A stretch of 64,000 bases of DNA from positions 42,775 through 106,774 of the forward strand of contig JAPJBO010000788.1 of assembly GCA_030068145.1 (NCBI GenBank), given 5' to 3'. The position numbers were made by a program, and so were the translations under genes. The notes under the pieces were generated by a model. The model was not told the origin of the DNA. It made no database searches and saw only the letters and a list, made by a program, of their open reading frames with translations. Below, one piece after another: positions 21,088 to 32,002 of this stretch (position 1 is the first letter of the stretch; every line of letters starts with the position of its first letter). Source of the DNA: Diplonema papillatum. Taxonomy: Eukaryota > Euglenozoa > Diplonemea > Diplonemida > Diplonemidae.

Positions 21088-21428
21088 GCAACCCGCACCA
21101 CGTGAAGCACCGCAAGTGTCGCGAAACCCAAGCACTACTCTACGAGAAAATACATAAAAACGCGGACAACAGACCGGTACGGGCTACAAGGCAACCCCTG
21201 CTCAACTTGTAGAACGTGGGGGGCCCAAGATTACACTCCACGAAGGAATGTACTTGGTGTCGGTCACAAACAGTCCCGGATATGGCTAGCCATAACCCAT
21301 AACGAAAGCATGCACTAAATATACAATCCGTAACCATAAAGCCCTTTCTTGCTCTAAGAGAACCCATTCATGAACGGTCACACGGAGACCCTAAAACCCC
21401 GGTATTTCAAGCGAACTGTAACTCTGAA
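21088..21428 (+). repeat. dispersed repeat R4, copy B
   Basis: Near-identical to 2612-2952 in the same orientation. Differences are single bases, for example AAAAATGCAT versus GAAAATACAT. Confidence 0.9.
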
Positions 21429-21539
21429 AAGTAGTGCAGAAACCCCCCTTTTACAGCGTGAAGACGCAGACACTAACACCACATCTTCAATGTTTAGGTG
21501 TTATGGTCAGGGCCGTTTTGGAGAAATACTCGAGGGACT

Positions 21540-21742
21540 GCCTTGTGCTCATTTCGAAGGAGGCTAGAGGGGAGAAAACAATACAACTACAAAGTGGGTC
21601 TTTTTTGTTGAACGCTTACGCCCGCCGCTAAACCCAGACCTGTGTTTCGTGTGGGCTACAGCACATTTACCTCCTTTGATCTATCGCAACTGGCAGTCTT
21701 CTCGAGCATTTCCTACAAAGCAGGTGCTTATACAAGAAGTGC
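21540..21742 (-). repeat. repeat R1, inverted copy
   Basis: On the minus strand this reads ATAAGCACCTGCTTTGTAGG, AAATGCTCGAGAAGACTGCC, then AAATGTGCTGTAGCCCACAC, CAGGTCTGGGTTTAGCGGCG and CCCACTTTGTAGTTGTATTG, a near-complete R1. An R4 fragment follows directly. Confidence 0.88.
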
Positions 21743-21860
21743 ACTAAATATACAACCCGTAACCACATAGCCCTTTCTTGCTCTAAGAGAACCCATTCAT
21801 GAACGGTCACACGGAGACCCTAAAACCCCGGAATTTCAAGCGAACTTTAACTCTAAAAAA
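21737..21860 (+). repeat. repeat R4, 3' fragment
   Basis: The last about 120 bp of R4, from GTGCACTAAATATACAACCC to GCGAACTTTAACTCTAAA, fused to the inverted R1. Confidence 0.88.
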
Positions 21861-23007
21861 AAAGAGCCCCGGGCCGATTTGATCACTGCACTACTACCAA
21901 CTCGCTACTACTCTGCAACAGCTGGGGTGGATCTCGAACTTTATCCCTGGCCTGTACTGCTGGTAGAGAAACCTGCCAAAACGAATCATAACAACCACCA
22001 CCGTGGGCGTCGTTGTCTGCTCAGGAGTCATGACGGCCGTGCGGTCTTAGGATCCAGGTGCCACCAGAAGCAAGCACGTAGCATGTGGTCATGGCGGAGA
22101 CAAGCTACGAACGAACACACATCGCTATCCCGTCTGCCGGTGCGCCTATCGTGTACCGCGGCTCGAAAGACCAGAGTGCGGTGCGACGCTATTCCAAGCA
22201 CGTTTTCGAATTTCATCCGCCTGCAAAGTTCTTACCTTTCCCTGCGTTTTCAAAAAATCAGCTTCAACTACAACGACCCTCCCAGTAACGATGCACGTCG
22301 CCTCTTGGAAAGGCGGATGTAGTCGTTTGCGGATGTCGTGCACGTCTGTGTGTACACAGCTTCCTGGCGCACGAGCCTACGACAACGCTTCCTCTCGCAC
22401 TTTTGTTTCATCCGCTCCCATTACCGCTCCTTCTCTCGATCTGAGGATGTGTGCATCGCACCGAGGAAGCTTGACAGCTTACCTCACGCACGATGTCTGT
22501 CCAACACGTTGTCTGGTCAACACATTTGCTTCTTCTCGTTTGCTCTTACCTTTTGCAACGGCGTTGACCAGTCATGTTGACACTCCAAGCGAACGGAAGC
22601 GTCCGCAATGAAGATCTCCCGCAGACAACTGATCCCCATACGTCTCGACGAGCTTGGATTGTAGCCTTTTGCACGGGGAGCAGCAGTTGCCGGGAATGGG
22701 GCTTTCGATGTTCCACCTGAGAGCGGCCAACGATCTTGTGTCTTAGAATCGCGAGCTTTCTAGGGACAAGACGATGGGGGAAGCTCGTCCACTCTCGTTC
22801 CAGATCGAATTTGGGTGCTTTGCCACTCCTGAACGTTCACAGCGACCGTCTATTGCGGTGCCCTGCACTTCCGGATCGAAGGGCATGCCCACTGCTTCTA
22901 GGCTTCCGCCAGCAGGCAAGCTCTCGACCACGGATAGAAAAGTCAGTCAAAATTCAAAGCAACTGCAGAGGGATTGAGAGAAAGAAACCAACGAAGGGAA
23001 AGGAACG

Positions 23008-26000
23008 ATGGGTTACGGCGGCGACGGCAAGGGATACGGAGACGGCGGTGGGAAAGGGTATGGCGACGGCGGCGGGAAGGGGAAGGGAAAAGGAGGCAAA
23101 GGGAAGGGCGGCAAGGATGGAAAGAAGGGCGGAAAGAGCTTCGACGGCTCCAAGGGCGGCTTCCACAGCGGCGGCTTCAACCCGATGGGCGGCCGGAAGG
23201 ACGGCGGCAAGGGCAAAGGGAAGTACCAGCAGAACAACTTCGGGAACCAGAACCAGAACCCGAGCAACTTCTCGAACCACACGTACTCCCCGCCGCAGAT
23301 GCAGAGCATGCTTCCGATCGAAATACCCCCGGCGCCCCCTGCGCCTGGCATGATCCCTCCCAGCTCGGTCGAACTTCCCGTTCCCACCGCCGGAACCACC
23401 TCCTCTTCGGGTGACCCGACGCTGAACACGCTGAACGTACTCAACCTGCCCAGCGACTGGGAAAACATCAAGCTCGGCCAGTTTTTCGAACAATACGGCC
23501 ACGTGCTCGACTCTCAAATCATCACCAAGCCTGGCGGCCAGCGCTGCGGGAAAGTGAAGATGAGCAAGTCTTCAGAAGTCATCAAAGCGTACGAATCCGT
23601 GCAGTCGCTGGACCCCGTCGACGGCACGAAGCTGTCGGTTGAGCTCGAAGACCCCGAAGAGCCCACCCAACCGGATGCTGTCCCGCCCCAGGTCCCGGAC
23701 ATGCCGTCCCGAAAGACTCAATCGGGAGTCCCTTCGACCGACAGCTTGCCGCCAGTCCCCGCGCCGCCGCAGGCTACCGAACCCTCGACGGACCTGGGCG
23801 CGCCGCTGGCCCCGACGCCCCAGCCCCCGGTCGCGCCGCCTTCTTCTTTGCCGGCCCCCGGAATGCCCAACCCCGTAGCTTCGCCCTCTGCAAGCCTCCC
23901 GTCGCACCACATGAACACCTCTGGCAACATGCAGGGTGGCATGCCGGGTAGCATGCAAGGCAACATGCCTGGTGGCATGCAAGGCGGCATGCATGGTGGC
24001 ATGCAAGGCAACATGCCTGGTGGCATGCAAGGTGGCATGCATGGTGGCATGCAAGGCAACATGCCTGGTGGCATGCAAGGTAACTCGCCTGCTGGCATGC
24101 AAGGCAACATGCCCGGTGGCATGCCAGGTGGTATGCAAGGCAGCATGCCGCCAGGCATGTCGGGCATGCCTGTCTTGCCGAACATGCCGCCACAGGGGCT
24201 GGCGTCTCTGCCGGCGACTGCTGGCATGACCCCGCAGCAGATGGCGGCGTTGCAGCAGCTGATCCACGGGAAGGGGATGATGGGCGGCAAGAAGGGCGGA
24301 AAAGGCGACAGAGACGGATTCGAGCGAAGGGACAGGAGGGACAACAGGAACGACAGAGACCGAGGTGACAGAGGCGACAGAGACCGGAACGACAGAGGCG
24401 ACAGGGACAGAGACATGAGAGGTGACAGAGGCGACAGAGACCGGAACGACAGAGGCGACAGAGACAGAGACGGCGGAAGGAAAGGAGGAAGGAGAAACGA
24501 GCATGGAATCACCCTGCCCGGGCCTGGAGGACTGGGCGGCCTGCCCCCTCAGGGTGTCGGCATGGGCGGCGTCAACGGCATGAACATGAACGCGTTGATG
24601 AACTTGGGCTTGGGCGGAAAAGGACTCGGCCCCGGCACGCCCGGCGCTGGCGTCGGCCCACTTCCCCCGCAGCAGCTTTCGCAGCTGGTGCAAGGCGGCG
24701 CCCCGCCGGCGACGCTTCCGACACCCACGCCTTCCACCATGCCGTCCCAGCAGCAAAAGTCGCAGCGCCCGACGCCTACCGCCGAGATGCTCAAGCAGCT
24801 GCTTGCGTCCGTATGCACGTTTCTCTGGTGTAAGGGGGGGGGAATCACGCCTGCGTGGAAGTCGCGTTCAACTGAGAGTCTGGCGGGTGAAACACACAAT
24901 GAAGTCCAGCCTTAAAACACCGGACTTAAAAGAGGGTGTGCCCGAGTCACACCTGTGCCGCCCGCTTTTCAGGGGGTCCAGCTTCAACTGTTAACTGGAC
25001 TCCACCGTGTGTGTACAGGTCATATCGGTATTGGTGCCGTCACGTTGTCACTGGTGCCTCTAGCGAAACGACTAACGTCCTGCGTAGCAAGGGACGATGA
25101 TCCATCTCCGGAGAAATTGGGCAGGCCCTTTTCCTCGTCTTTCTCCTATTCCTTTCTGTCTCTTCGTTGAAGAACCGCTAAATACACGCAGACGACGGAA
25201 TCGTCGAACTCATTGCAAACTGTAATGAACCTCGCCATGTCCGAACCCCGCAATGCGGCGTCCGTGGCGCAGATGCTGCCGCAACTCATGGCCCAGCAGC
25301 AACAGCACACGATGGTTATCCAAGAGCTTCTGAAGGTACTGCAAACTTGCTTTCTCTCAGGCCATCACATATTTGCATAGTGTTTTGCTTACCGTATTTG
25401 TACAAAAGACGTGCCGTCTTGTCGAGCCCTAATAGCTTTGGGCCAGTACAGAAGACGTACCGTGTTGTCGAGCTCTAATCATTTTGGGTCAGAAGGCAAA
25501 TCATTTGTGGCGATAATCTGCATCGCCGGCGTCGCGGTTATCTCTTCGCACGTCAATTCGTCTCTTCAGCTCGTCTTGGTCGTCAGCTTCGCAGTACGGA
25601 GGATTCCCCAGCGAGAACAGACTGCATCGCGATTGATAGCTTGTTTTTGCCATTCCCGCATTATCAGAGTCGTCTCCCGTGCAGAGGGGACCCGGAACTC
25701 TGAACCCCGGCTACCCAAGAATACAGATGGCAGCCATCGAACCATCAGCACCAGGCACCTTGCGACCGGGCACCCTCGACTTTTTCCGGGGTTTTGGGTC
25801 TAAATCCTGGCCACGTCAGGTCGGCACCTTGTCGACTCCTCGAGGTGGATACAATTGACCGAGATAAGAACCAACGCTACCAACGCTAGCAATAGCAGCG
25901 GTGTGTGGATGAAACAGGTCAATCGAGTGATAGCACACGACTTCAAGTCGGTGCAAGCCCGCAAGAGCTTCTGCCCTATCAGCTTTTGACGGTAGTGTAG

Positions 26001-26481
26001 TGGACTACCGTGGCTGTAACGGGTAACGGGGAATTAGGGTTCGATTCCGGAGAGGGAGCCTGAGAAACGGCCGGGCACCCTCGACTTTTTCCGGGGTTTT
26101 GGGTCTAAATCCTGGCCACGTCAGGTCGGCACCCTGTCGACTCCTCGAGGGGGAGCGGGATTTCCGAGGTTCAAGGGCCGGAATAAAGAGATACACCACA
26201 TATATATTTTCATTCCCGCCCTTGAAAGCTGTTTTCGACACACCTATATCCCAACTTTCCGGCATGTCTAAGAGAAATGGGCTATCGAAGAGCTCTCATC
26301 CCACCCCGAGGCGGGCAGACCACAAATCAACACAAATTGCAGAAGACGGAGAAGCCGATCGTGCAGCCGAACGCGCCCCCGCAGCAGCAAACGAGCATGC
26401 CGCCGCAGCAGATGCAGCAGGTGCAGCAGCTCCAGCAGCTGCAGCAGTTCATGCAGCAGCAGACCGAGGCCGCGATGCGCC

Positions 26482-26515
<34 letters not shown>

Positions 26516-29500
26516 CGAGCAGCAGCAGCTGCAGCAGCAGCAGCAGCTCGAGCAGCAGCTGGTGCAGCAGCAGCAGCAGCTCGCGCAGCTGCAGCAGCAG
26601 CTGCAGCAGCAGCAGCAGCAGCAGCAGCCGGCGGCGGCGGCGCAGCAGCCGCCGCAGGGCCACGCGGCCCCGCAGGCCGCGCCGGCCCCGCAGGCACAGC
26701 AGGCCCAGGCCCAGCCCGCCCAGGCTGCCCAGCCCGCCAACCTGACGGCCTTCTTGCAGCAGCTGCTCGCCAGCCAGCAGGCCGAGCAAACCGGCCACTC
26801 CCAAGCCCCGGCCCAGCAGACCCAGCATCAGCAAGCCGCGGCCAGCGCTCAGCCGGCGCAGCAAGCAGCCCCGGAGTCCCAGAAGCCGCAAGACCGGCCG
26901 ACGCGCTACATCATCGTCCGCAGTCCGAGCCACGACTACCTTCCCATTTCGCTCGAGCACGACATGTGGTACTGCCCGGATGCGAAGTTCGCGCAGCTGG
27001 TCGACACGGCTTTCAAGCAGGGCGCCAAAGTGAAGCTCATTTTCACGGTGAAAAACGCCGGGTATGCTTTTTTTTCAGTGGAGCCCGCTCCGCTCTTGAA
27101 TTCGTTCGCTGCTGCATCAGAATCGCGAGGAGACCCAGCCACGAAGACCCCCCCAGTAGAACTTGATCTCAACGGAATGGCAGGCGAAGGCGACGTCAAC
27201 CAGGCCGTGCCTTTGAAGTGTGAACCTCACGAGACTAGACGACTGTTGGAAATCGTCAGTCGCTCATTCAAGATTCAATGGCCAAACACCATCCAATTTC
27301 ATCAAACCTTGCGATTCAACTCCAGAAGATATGCGATGCTCGTTCTCGGACCCAGGACTTCAAACAGAGCATCGATAGAAGTGATCTTTGCACCGCCACA
27401 TTCTCATTCAAACCGGATCGACTCGATCGATAGTAGTCGGCGAGCCAATCATCGTCGAATCGAGAGTCGAACAGCCAACGAGAAGGCGCTTCCACGTGGT
27501 CCATTTACTCAAAGTAAATCAGCGCTCCACACGTGCATGTGCACGTGCAGGGCTCAGGGCAATCATCATCGATCAGCCAGTTGAACTTTGCGTTATTGCT
27601 TTCACACACAGGTTCTTTGCCGGCTATGCTGAAGTTGCTGGCACCACGAGGCCCCGCACGGCTAGTGACGCTGCCCTGCCTGGGGCGTGGACGACCGTCT
27701 TCCGTGTTTCGTGGGAGACCGTGGGAGCGATTGAATACTCCAAGACGCAGGGTATCGTGACCATCGGCAACCGGCCCGTGCAGATGGCGGACAGCGGCGA
27801 GGAACTTTCCCCGCAGAACGGTACGCACCCCAGCCCCCCGTTTACGGAGTCTTCCCGCTCCCTCTTTTCCTTTAGCCGTACTTCAACTCCCTTTCTAACA
27901 CTCGCAGGCAAGTCCAGCCGCAAACATCCCACAAACACAAGAACAGAGTTCCCAGAACGTACTCAAATGCCGCCATTGTGGCGTGACAACAACAAGGTCC
28001 GGCAACCCGTTCACTGCTTAACAACTTGCACTTTACAAACTCAATGCCTAACAAAATTTGACGTGGGCGGCTTTGGATTTACATCTGAATGACACCTCAA
28101 CACAAAACAAGTTGTCGTCAACTAAGAAGGAACATAATAAAACGAAACTACGCATTTCTTTACGATTTGACATCTTCGTCAAAGAAGATTTGTTGCTAGC
28201 ATCAAACATGCATGCAAGGCAGTGTTCTGTCTAAACGTTCATCCAAGATTTCCCCACCAGCTCTGCGGAGTTTACGTCGCAGCTTGCCACTATTAACACT
28301 TAGTCGTAAACTCGAAAGAGAACGCTGAGGCAGCGCGTTTGAGAGGAGATCAGCCTAACGATCATGCCCACTCACTGACACCCCGGCGCGTGCTGACAAC
28401 AAGTAACGTGCCCATATTCTTTTTAGCCACATGCAATGTGTGAGGAAACTGAACCGCCCAAGTAGGACCTTCTGATCATGATCCTGAAACCACGTCCAGG
28501 GTTTGGGTTCGGCCAACGAAAATTCTGGGTTTTCCTTCCTACTTTCTCCTACTCTTGCGGTATACGGTATTTTGCTTTTTTCCCCGGCACTTCCAGCGCC
28601 GACCTGCCACGCTCAAGCCTGCTCCGACCACTGCACCCTATCCCTGTCGGCTTCGAGCGCGCCGCAGCCGGAAGGGCTGCACTCCCAGACCTGATCCAAG
28701 GGCTGCTTGACGTCCTGTGTTGTCGGCTGGTTTCGATATCGACTCCGACGACAGCGTCGTCGTGGCCACGACGGTGGCTGCCGCGCACCGCCTCGCCACC
28801 GCTGTCCTCGGCCCCGAGCAGCCGGTGGACCGGAGGATGCCGTCGACGCTCATGACGGCAGCCCCATCCTGAAGTGCAAATACTCTCGACGCGTCACTGC
28901 TGCCGCTCAAGCGGCTACCGCAAGTCACTCGTTTGTTTGTAGCTCCGTTTCTTCTTCCTGACTTGTTCCCGGACTAGAACGACACATACTACCGTGTTCG
29001 GAAAAATGTTGAACCGGAACACAGTCCAAATATTTTTCAGACCCCCCAAAAGTCCAATTTTTTTCCGGTCCAAATATTTTCCGGCAAAACTAGTTTCACA
29101 CTGGATGCCTTGTGAAATGAAGCCAACGGAGTCAAGTAGCCGTGGACAAAAGAGCAGTCGTTGCGGATGACGAGTTTTGTGACTGAACAGTGACCGTACC
29201 CTATGGAATAATCAGTGGGCACTGCGACGCGGATTTAAGGTATGAAGAATTAACAACATCAGAAGCGCAAACACCACTCAAATTCACGTCGCAATGTGCA
29301 CAACGACGAGTACTGACCGTGTTCTGGCTTGCTGTCGCAGCCGCTGCAGTGCAGTCCCTGCTTGGACGGGCTTGGCCCAATAACGCGACGTGCAGTCCGT
29401 TTGCATCCTTCTTCAGTGCAGTCTAGCTTGAGGTGAGAGACGAGGGCTTAGCGGTGAGAGAAGAGGCAACGCGCACATTCTCGCCGCTGTTGGCATCGGT

Positions 29501-31294
29501 GGTGCTCTCGTCCTCTGTCTCCTCATTGTACACCATCTGATCATCGCTACTATCACTATCGTCCTCACCTTCGATCGCGGAATGCCCGGATGCTTTCTGT
29601 GACGTCATGCTCACCAACCTTCTGAGATTTGATCTTCGCAAGAGGAACGTTTGAAAGTTCCGCCTCGGGTATCAACTCGCTTTGATCAGTGTCTTCGCCA
29701 CCTCCATAGTTTTCCATAGTGTTGTCGTAGCAAGGTTCAAAAAGCGACGTCCCCCACGGCAGGGTCGACGACTACGTCAGGGTGTGCACCGACCATTTCC
29801 GCTGTGTCTGAATGGTGGTGCGGGTCACTTTGTCGACTGCCGCTAGAGGTACGATCTCCACATCAGAAGCACATACAGGCGCCGGGTCAACTTCCACGAC
29901 CCCTGAAACCGGATAGGCGTTGTCAACTACGATGACCTCAACAGAAGCGGGTGCATCGTCGACTACAAACAAAAAGCTAATTAGTCTCGAGAGATCAGTG
30001 GTTTTCTGGCACGAGTAGTTTTCCGGTGTGCCACGAGTGGCCGTAGTTTCCACTTTTCCGACGAGAACTGACACTTCTACAAGGTTATTACCCGGCTGTC
30101 CCGAGAAAAACACCGCATATTTGCCTCGCTTACAATACCGGTGCCGTCGTTCCGGTGCGGCCGGTTTCCGGCCTGCATACTTGTATGCTCAGAAAGACCG
30201 GAGCATATTGACAAAGAAACGAGTGGCAGAGGTTCCCTGGGTCAGGCTTCCAAATACCACAAAGAAAAAACGAAAACCCCAAACTTGGTTTGAGCAGAAA
30301 AAGGCCAAATTTTTCAGAACCTTCGAAAAGTCCAAAAGTTTTCCGGTCCAAACATTTTTCCGGTCCAATTGTCTTCCGAACACGGTACTACACTGTGCAG
30401 TCTATCGGTGCAGATTGTTGCTGCATATCAAGTCCAAACTACTACTACTAGCTTGCCGGATGGATGCGGGCAACTGTACCTTTGTACCACCGACACCCTC
30501 TGGGTGCTTCCAGGTTACGCGCAATCGGGGGTTTGAAACATGACGATTAATATCAAAAGCCCGCACCCACGCGGCGTAGACTGTGGCTGGTCTTTGTAAG
30601 GGCTGCCTTGATGTTACTTTGATCGAACCCACACGAAGCTGAAACTACTACTACTACCCCCGTAATGTGCAGTCTATCGTCACAGATTGTTGCTGCATAA
30701 CAAGTTCAAACTACTACTAGTACTCCCGCGCACTTACCCGCATTCTTCCCAGGAGCCGCGCTCTGCGAGAAGATCGACAACGCCGAGGGCGCACCGGGCG
30801 AGACACAGCAGCAGGAGGCGGCCGCCCCGGCCCAGCAGCAACAGCAGCAGCAGCAGCAGCAGCAGCACCAGCAGGCGAACCCGGTCCCGGCGCAGCAGCA
30901 TCAATCGCAGCACCAGCACCAGCACCAGCACCAGCACCAGCACCAGCACCAGCAGCAGCACAGCGCGGCGCCGCAGGCGGCGCCGGCCGCCCAGCTCCAG
31001 CAGACGCAGGCGGCGGCGCTGCAGCAGATGCAAGCCGGCGGCTTGAATATGTCGCAGCTGGCGGCCCTCGCCAAGTTCTTCCCCGCGCTGATGGGCGGCG
31101 CCTCGCAGCAGCAGCCCGGCCAGCAGCAGCCGCAACAGGTCCCGCAAATGCCGCAGCAGCAGCAGCAGCAGCAGCTGCAGCAGCAGCAGCTGCCCCAGCA
31201 AAAGAAGGACAACCCGCTCGAACTCGCCGGGCTCTCGGGTCTCTCGTACGAGGACTACCAGAGGCTCGCTCAGAACTTCTCGGGACAGCAGTAG
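23008..31294 (+). CDS. RRM + YTH domain protein, putative m6A reader (5 exons)
   Basis: Join(23008..24810, 25192..25335, 26343..27061, 27612..27820, 30753..31294) gives 1138 aa with every phase matching. In order: Gly/Lys-rich start; RRM at about 139-215 ([20 protein letters not shown]); Pro-rich linker; Met/Gly/Gln repeats of the type GGMQGNMP at about 305-395; Arg/Asp repeats (DRGDRDRND) at about 430-490; poly-Gln; YTH domain at about 835-970 split over exons 3-5; Gln/His tail; final [23 protein letters not shown] marks are [65 protein letters not shown] and ALCEKID. YTH domains bind N6-methyladenosine in RNA; two Trp positions fit the methyl-A cage. Nuclear or cytoplasmic action cannot be told. 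Start ATG 23008 has no upstream in-frame alternative with coding character. Confidence 0.9.
25766..25845 (+). repeat. 80-bp direct repeat, left copy, flanking the 18S fragment
   Basis: Starts CCGGGCACCCTCGACTTTTT and ends GTCGACTCCTCGAGG. It differs from 26071-26150 at one base (CACCTTG versus CACCCTG). Confidence 0.95.
25920..26071 (+). rRNA. 18S rRNA gene fragment (pseudogenic) inside an intron
   Basis: The segment CTGCCCTATCAGCTTTTGAC, GGACTACCGTGGC, GTAACGGGTAACGGGGAATT, AGGGTTCGATTCCGGAGAGG, GAGCCTGAGAAACGGC is the highly conserved 5' region of small-subunit rRNA. The weaker stretch from about 25920 fits the preceding variable helix. Homology stops sharply at AAACGGC, where the 80-bp repeat begins. 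It covers only about 150 of about 1800 nt, so it cannot be functional rRNA. The helix GGTAGTGTAGTGGACTACC resembles apicomplexan-type 18S from memory. Confidence 0.92.
26071..26150 (+). repeat. 80-bp direct repeat, right copy, flanking the 18S fragment
   Basis: Right-hand partner of 25766-25845; begins immediately where rRNA homology ends. Confidence 0.95.
28010..28262 (+). repeat. R6 + R5 composite repeat
   Basis: CACTTTACAAACTCAATGCC, ACGTGGGCGGCTTTGGATTT, ACATCTGAATGACACCTCAA, GTTGTCGTCAACTAAGAAGG, then the R5 words TTGCTAGCATCAAACATGCA and GGCAGTGTTCTGTCTAAACG. This is the most complete copy of the repeat interrupted by the LINE at 45725. Confidence 0.85.
28992..30385. mobile_element. 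1.4-kb DNA transposon remnant with TIRs and TA target site
   Basis: The ends are inverted: CCGTGTTCGGAA at 28992 and TTCCGAACACGG ending at 30385, each bordered by TA (28990-28991, 30386-30387). Subterminal words TTTTCCGGTCCAAA occur near both ends. A related sequence without the element lies at about 44205-44275 (CACTCGTTTGTTTG, CTAGAACGGCACGTACTACT), which would be an empty site with a single TA. TA duplication points to the Tc1/mariner superfamily, but no DDE transposase is readable inside. Confidence 0.65.
29423..30113 (-). pseudogene. decayed minus-strand ORFs inside the TIR element
   Basis: Two open stretches (29772-30113 and 29423-29641) plus a frame between them reading [20 protein letters not shown]. 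The 3' piece is acidic ([16 protein letters not shown]). They may be remains of one passenger or transposase gene broken by frameshifts. I do not recognise the family. Confidence 0.3.
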
Positions 31295-32002
31295 ATGGCG
31301 GAGGCGAGAGGTTGGCGTCGTAGCCGCAGCCCTTTGAACGCGTCCGTCTTTTTCTCTTTTTCCCCTTCGTTTCCCCCTCCTCAAGGAGGAAACGTCCGAA
31401 TCGCACCCAGCGTGGCATCGAAGGACAGGGGCGCGGCACCCAGCTTCTTAGGTCCCTGACCCGGGCGCTTGCTGCTGCTCTGTACCCCCCTCCCGCCCGA
31501 AGCACGGCGCAGGTGAGACCAGTGCCGTCTTGAGCTCTGTTCTTGCAAACCCTCGCGTGCAGGGGCCGCAGCGGCTCGGCGTGCAACACCAGCAGCTTGC
31601 TGCGGTTTTCGTAGTGCGAGCAGTCTTGCAGCAGCTAGCTCGCCAACAGAAGTCGAATAGCCGGCAACAGGCCAACAAAAAGGCACCCTGCGCATGAACG
31701 AGGCCTATGCCTGCACGCGATACCTTTGAGTGTAACCTTAGAACCCCGGATTCTCAAGCGAAACCTTCACTCTCTGGAAGAAAGACCGCTCCCACTCGCA
31801 CAACTCCCCGGGCGGCAGCGAACGAATCAAGCCGTCACGCTTGGAAACGTCGTTTCTCTTTCTTCCTTCGGTCCTTCCCCCCCCCCCACCCGATAAACGA
31901 GGTGCACACAACACCGCGGTGAAAAAAACACAGGGGGCTAGTCCCTCAAGGTTTCAGTCCCCACTTTGGGAGCCGTACTCTCCCCTCTTTACAACTTTCT
32001 AT

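Larger units (their letters stand above)
20413..23007. other. intergenic region between PFR and the YTH gene
   Basis: No exon was recognised. Repeat copies: R1 (20795-20885), R4 copy B (21088-21428), R1 inverted (21540-21742) and an R4 3' fragment (21737-21860). The stretch 21880-22980 shows no known element; the last 200 bp are the probable 5' UTR of the YTH gene. Confidence 0.5.
25336..26342 (+). other. YTH-gene intron 2, carrying an 18S rRNA fragment
   Basis: Donor GTACTG; acceptor AAATTGCAG. The 1-kb intron contains two near-repeats of GTCGAGCNCTAAT..TTTGGG at 25405-25490, an 80-bp direct repeat (25766-25845 and 26071-26150) and the rRNA piece between the two repeat copies. Confidence 0.8.
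27821..30752 (+). other. YTH-gene intron 4 (2.9 kb) carrying mobile DNA
   Basis: Donor GTACGC after CAG AAC G; acceptor TTCTTCCCAG. It holds R6+R5 (28010-28262), a TIR transposon (28992-30385) and a 60-70 bp direct repeat (30393-30450 and 30664-30722, both with GTGCAGTCTATCG and AGATTGTTGCTGCATA). Confidence 0.8.

Noticed and set aside
26449-26740. Poly-Ala, poly-Leu and Cys-rich ORFs over the CAG region
   Set aside because: Other-frame readings of the CAG repeats; the Gln frame is the one that joins the YTH domain in phase.
31560-31690. Gln-rich + strand stretch after the YTH gene (CACCAGCAGCTTGCTGCG..)
   Set aside because: Possibly a decayed copy of the final YTH exon, but the match is only low-complexity CAG and too weak to call.
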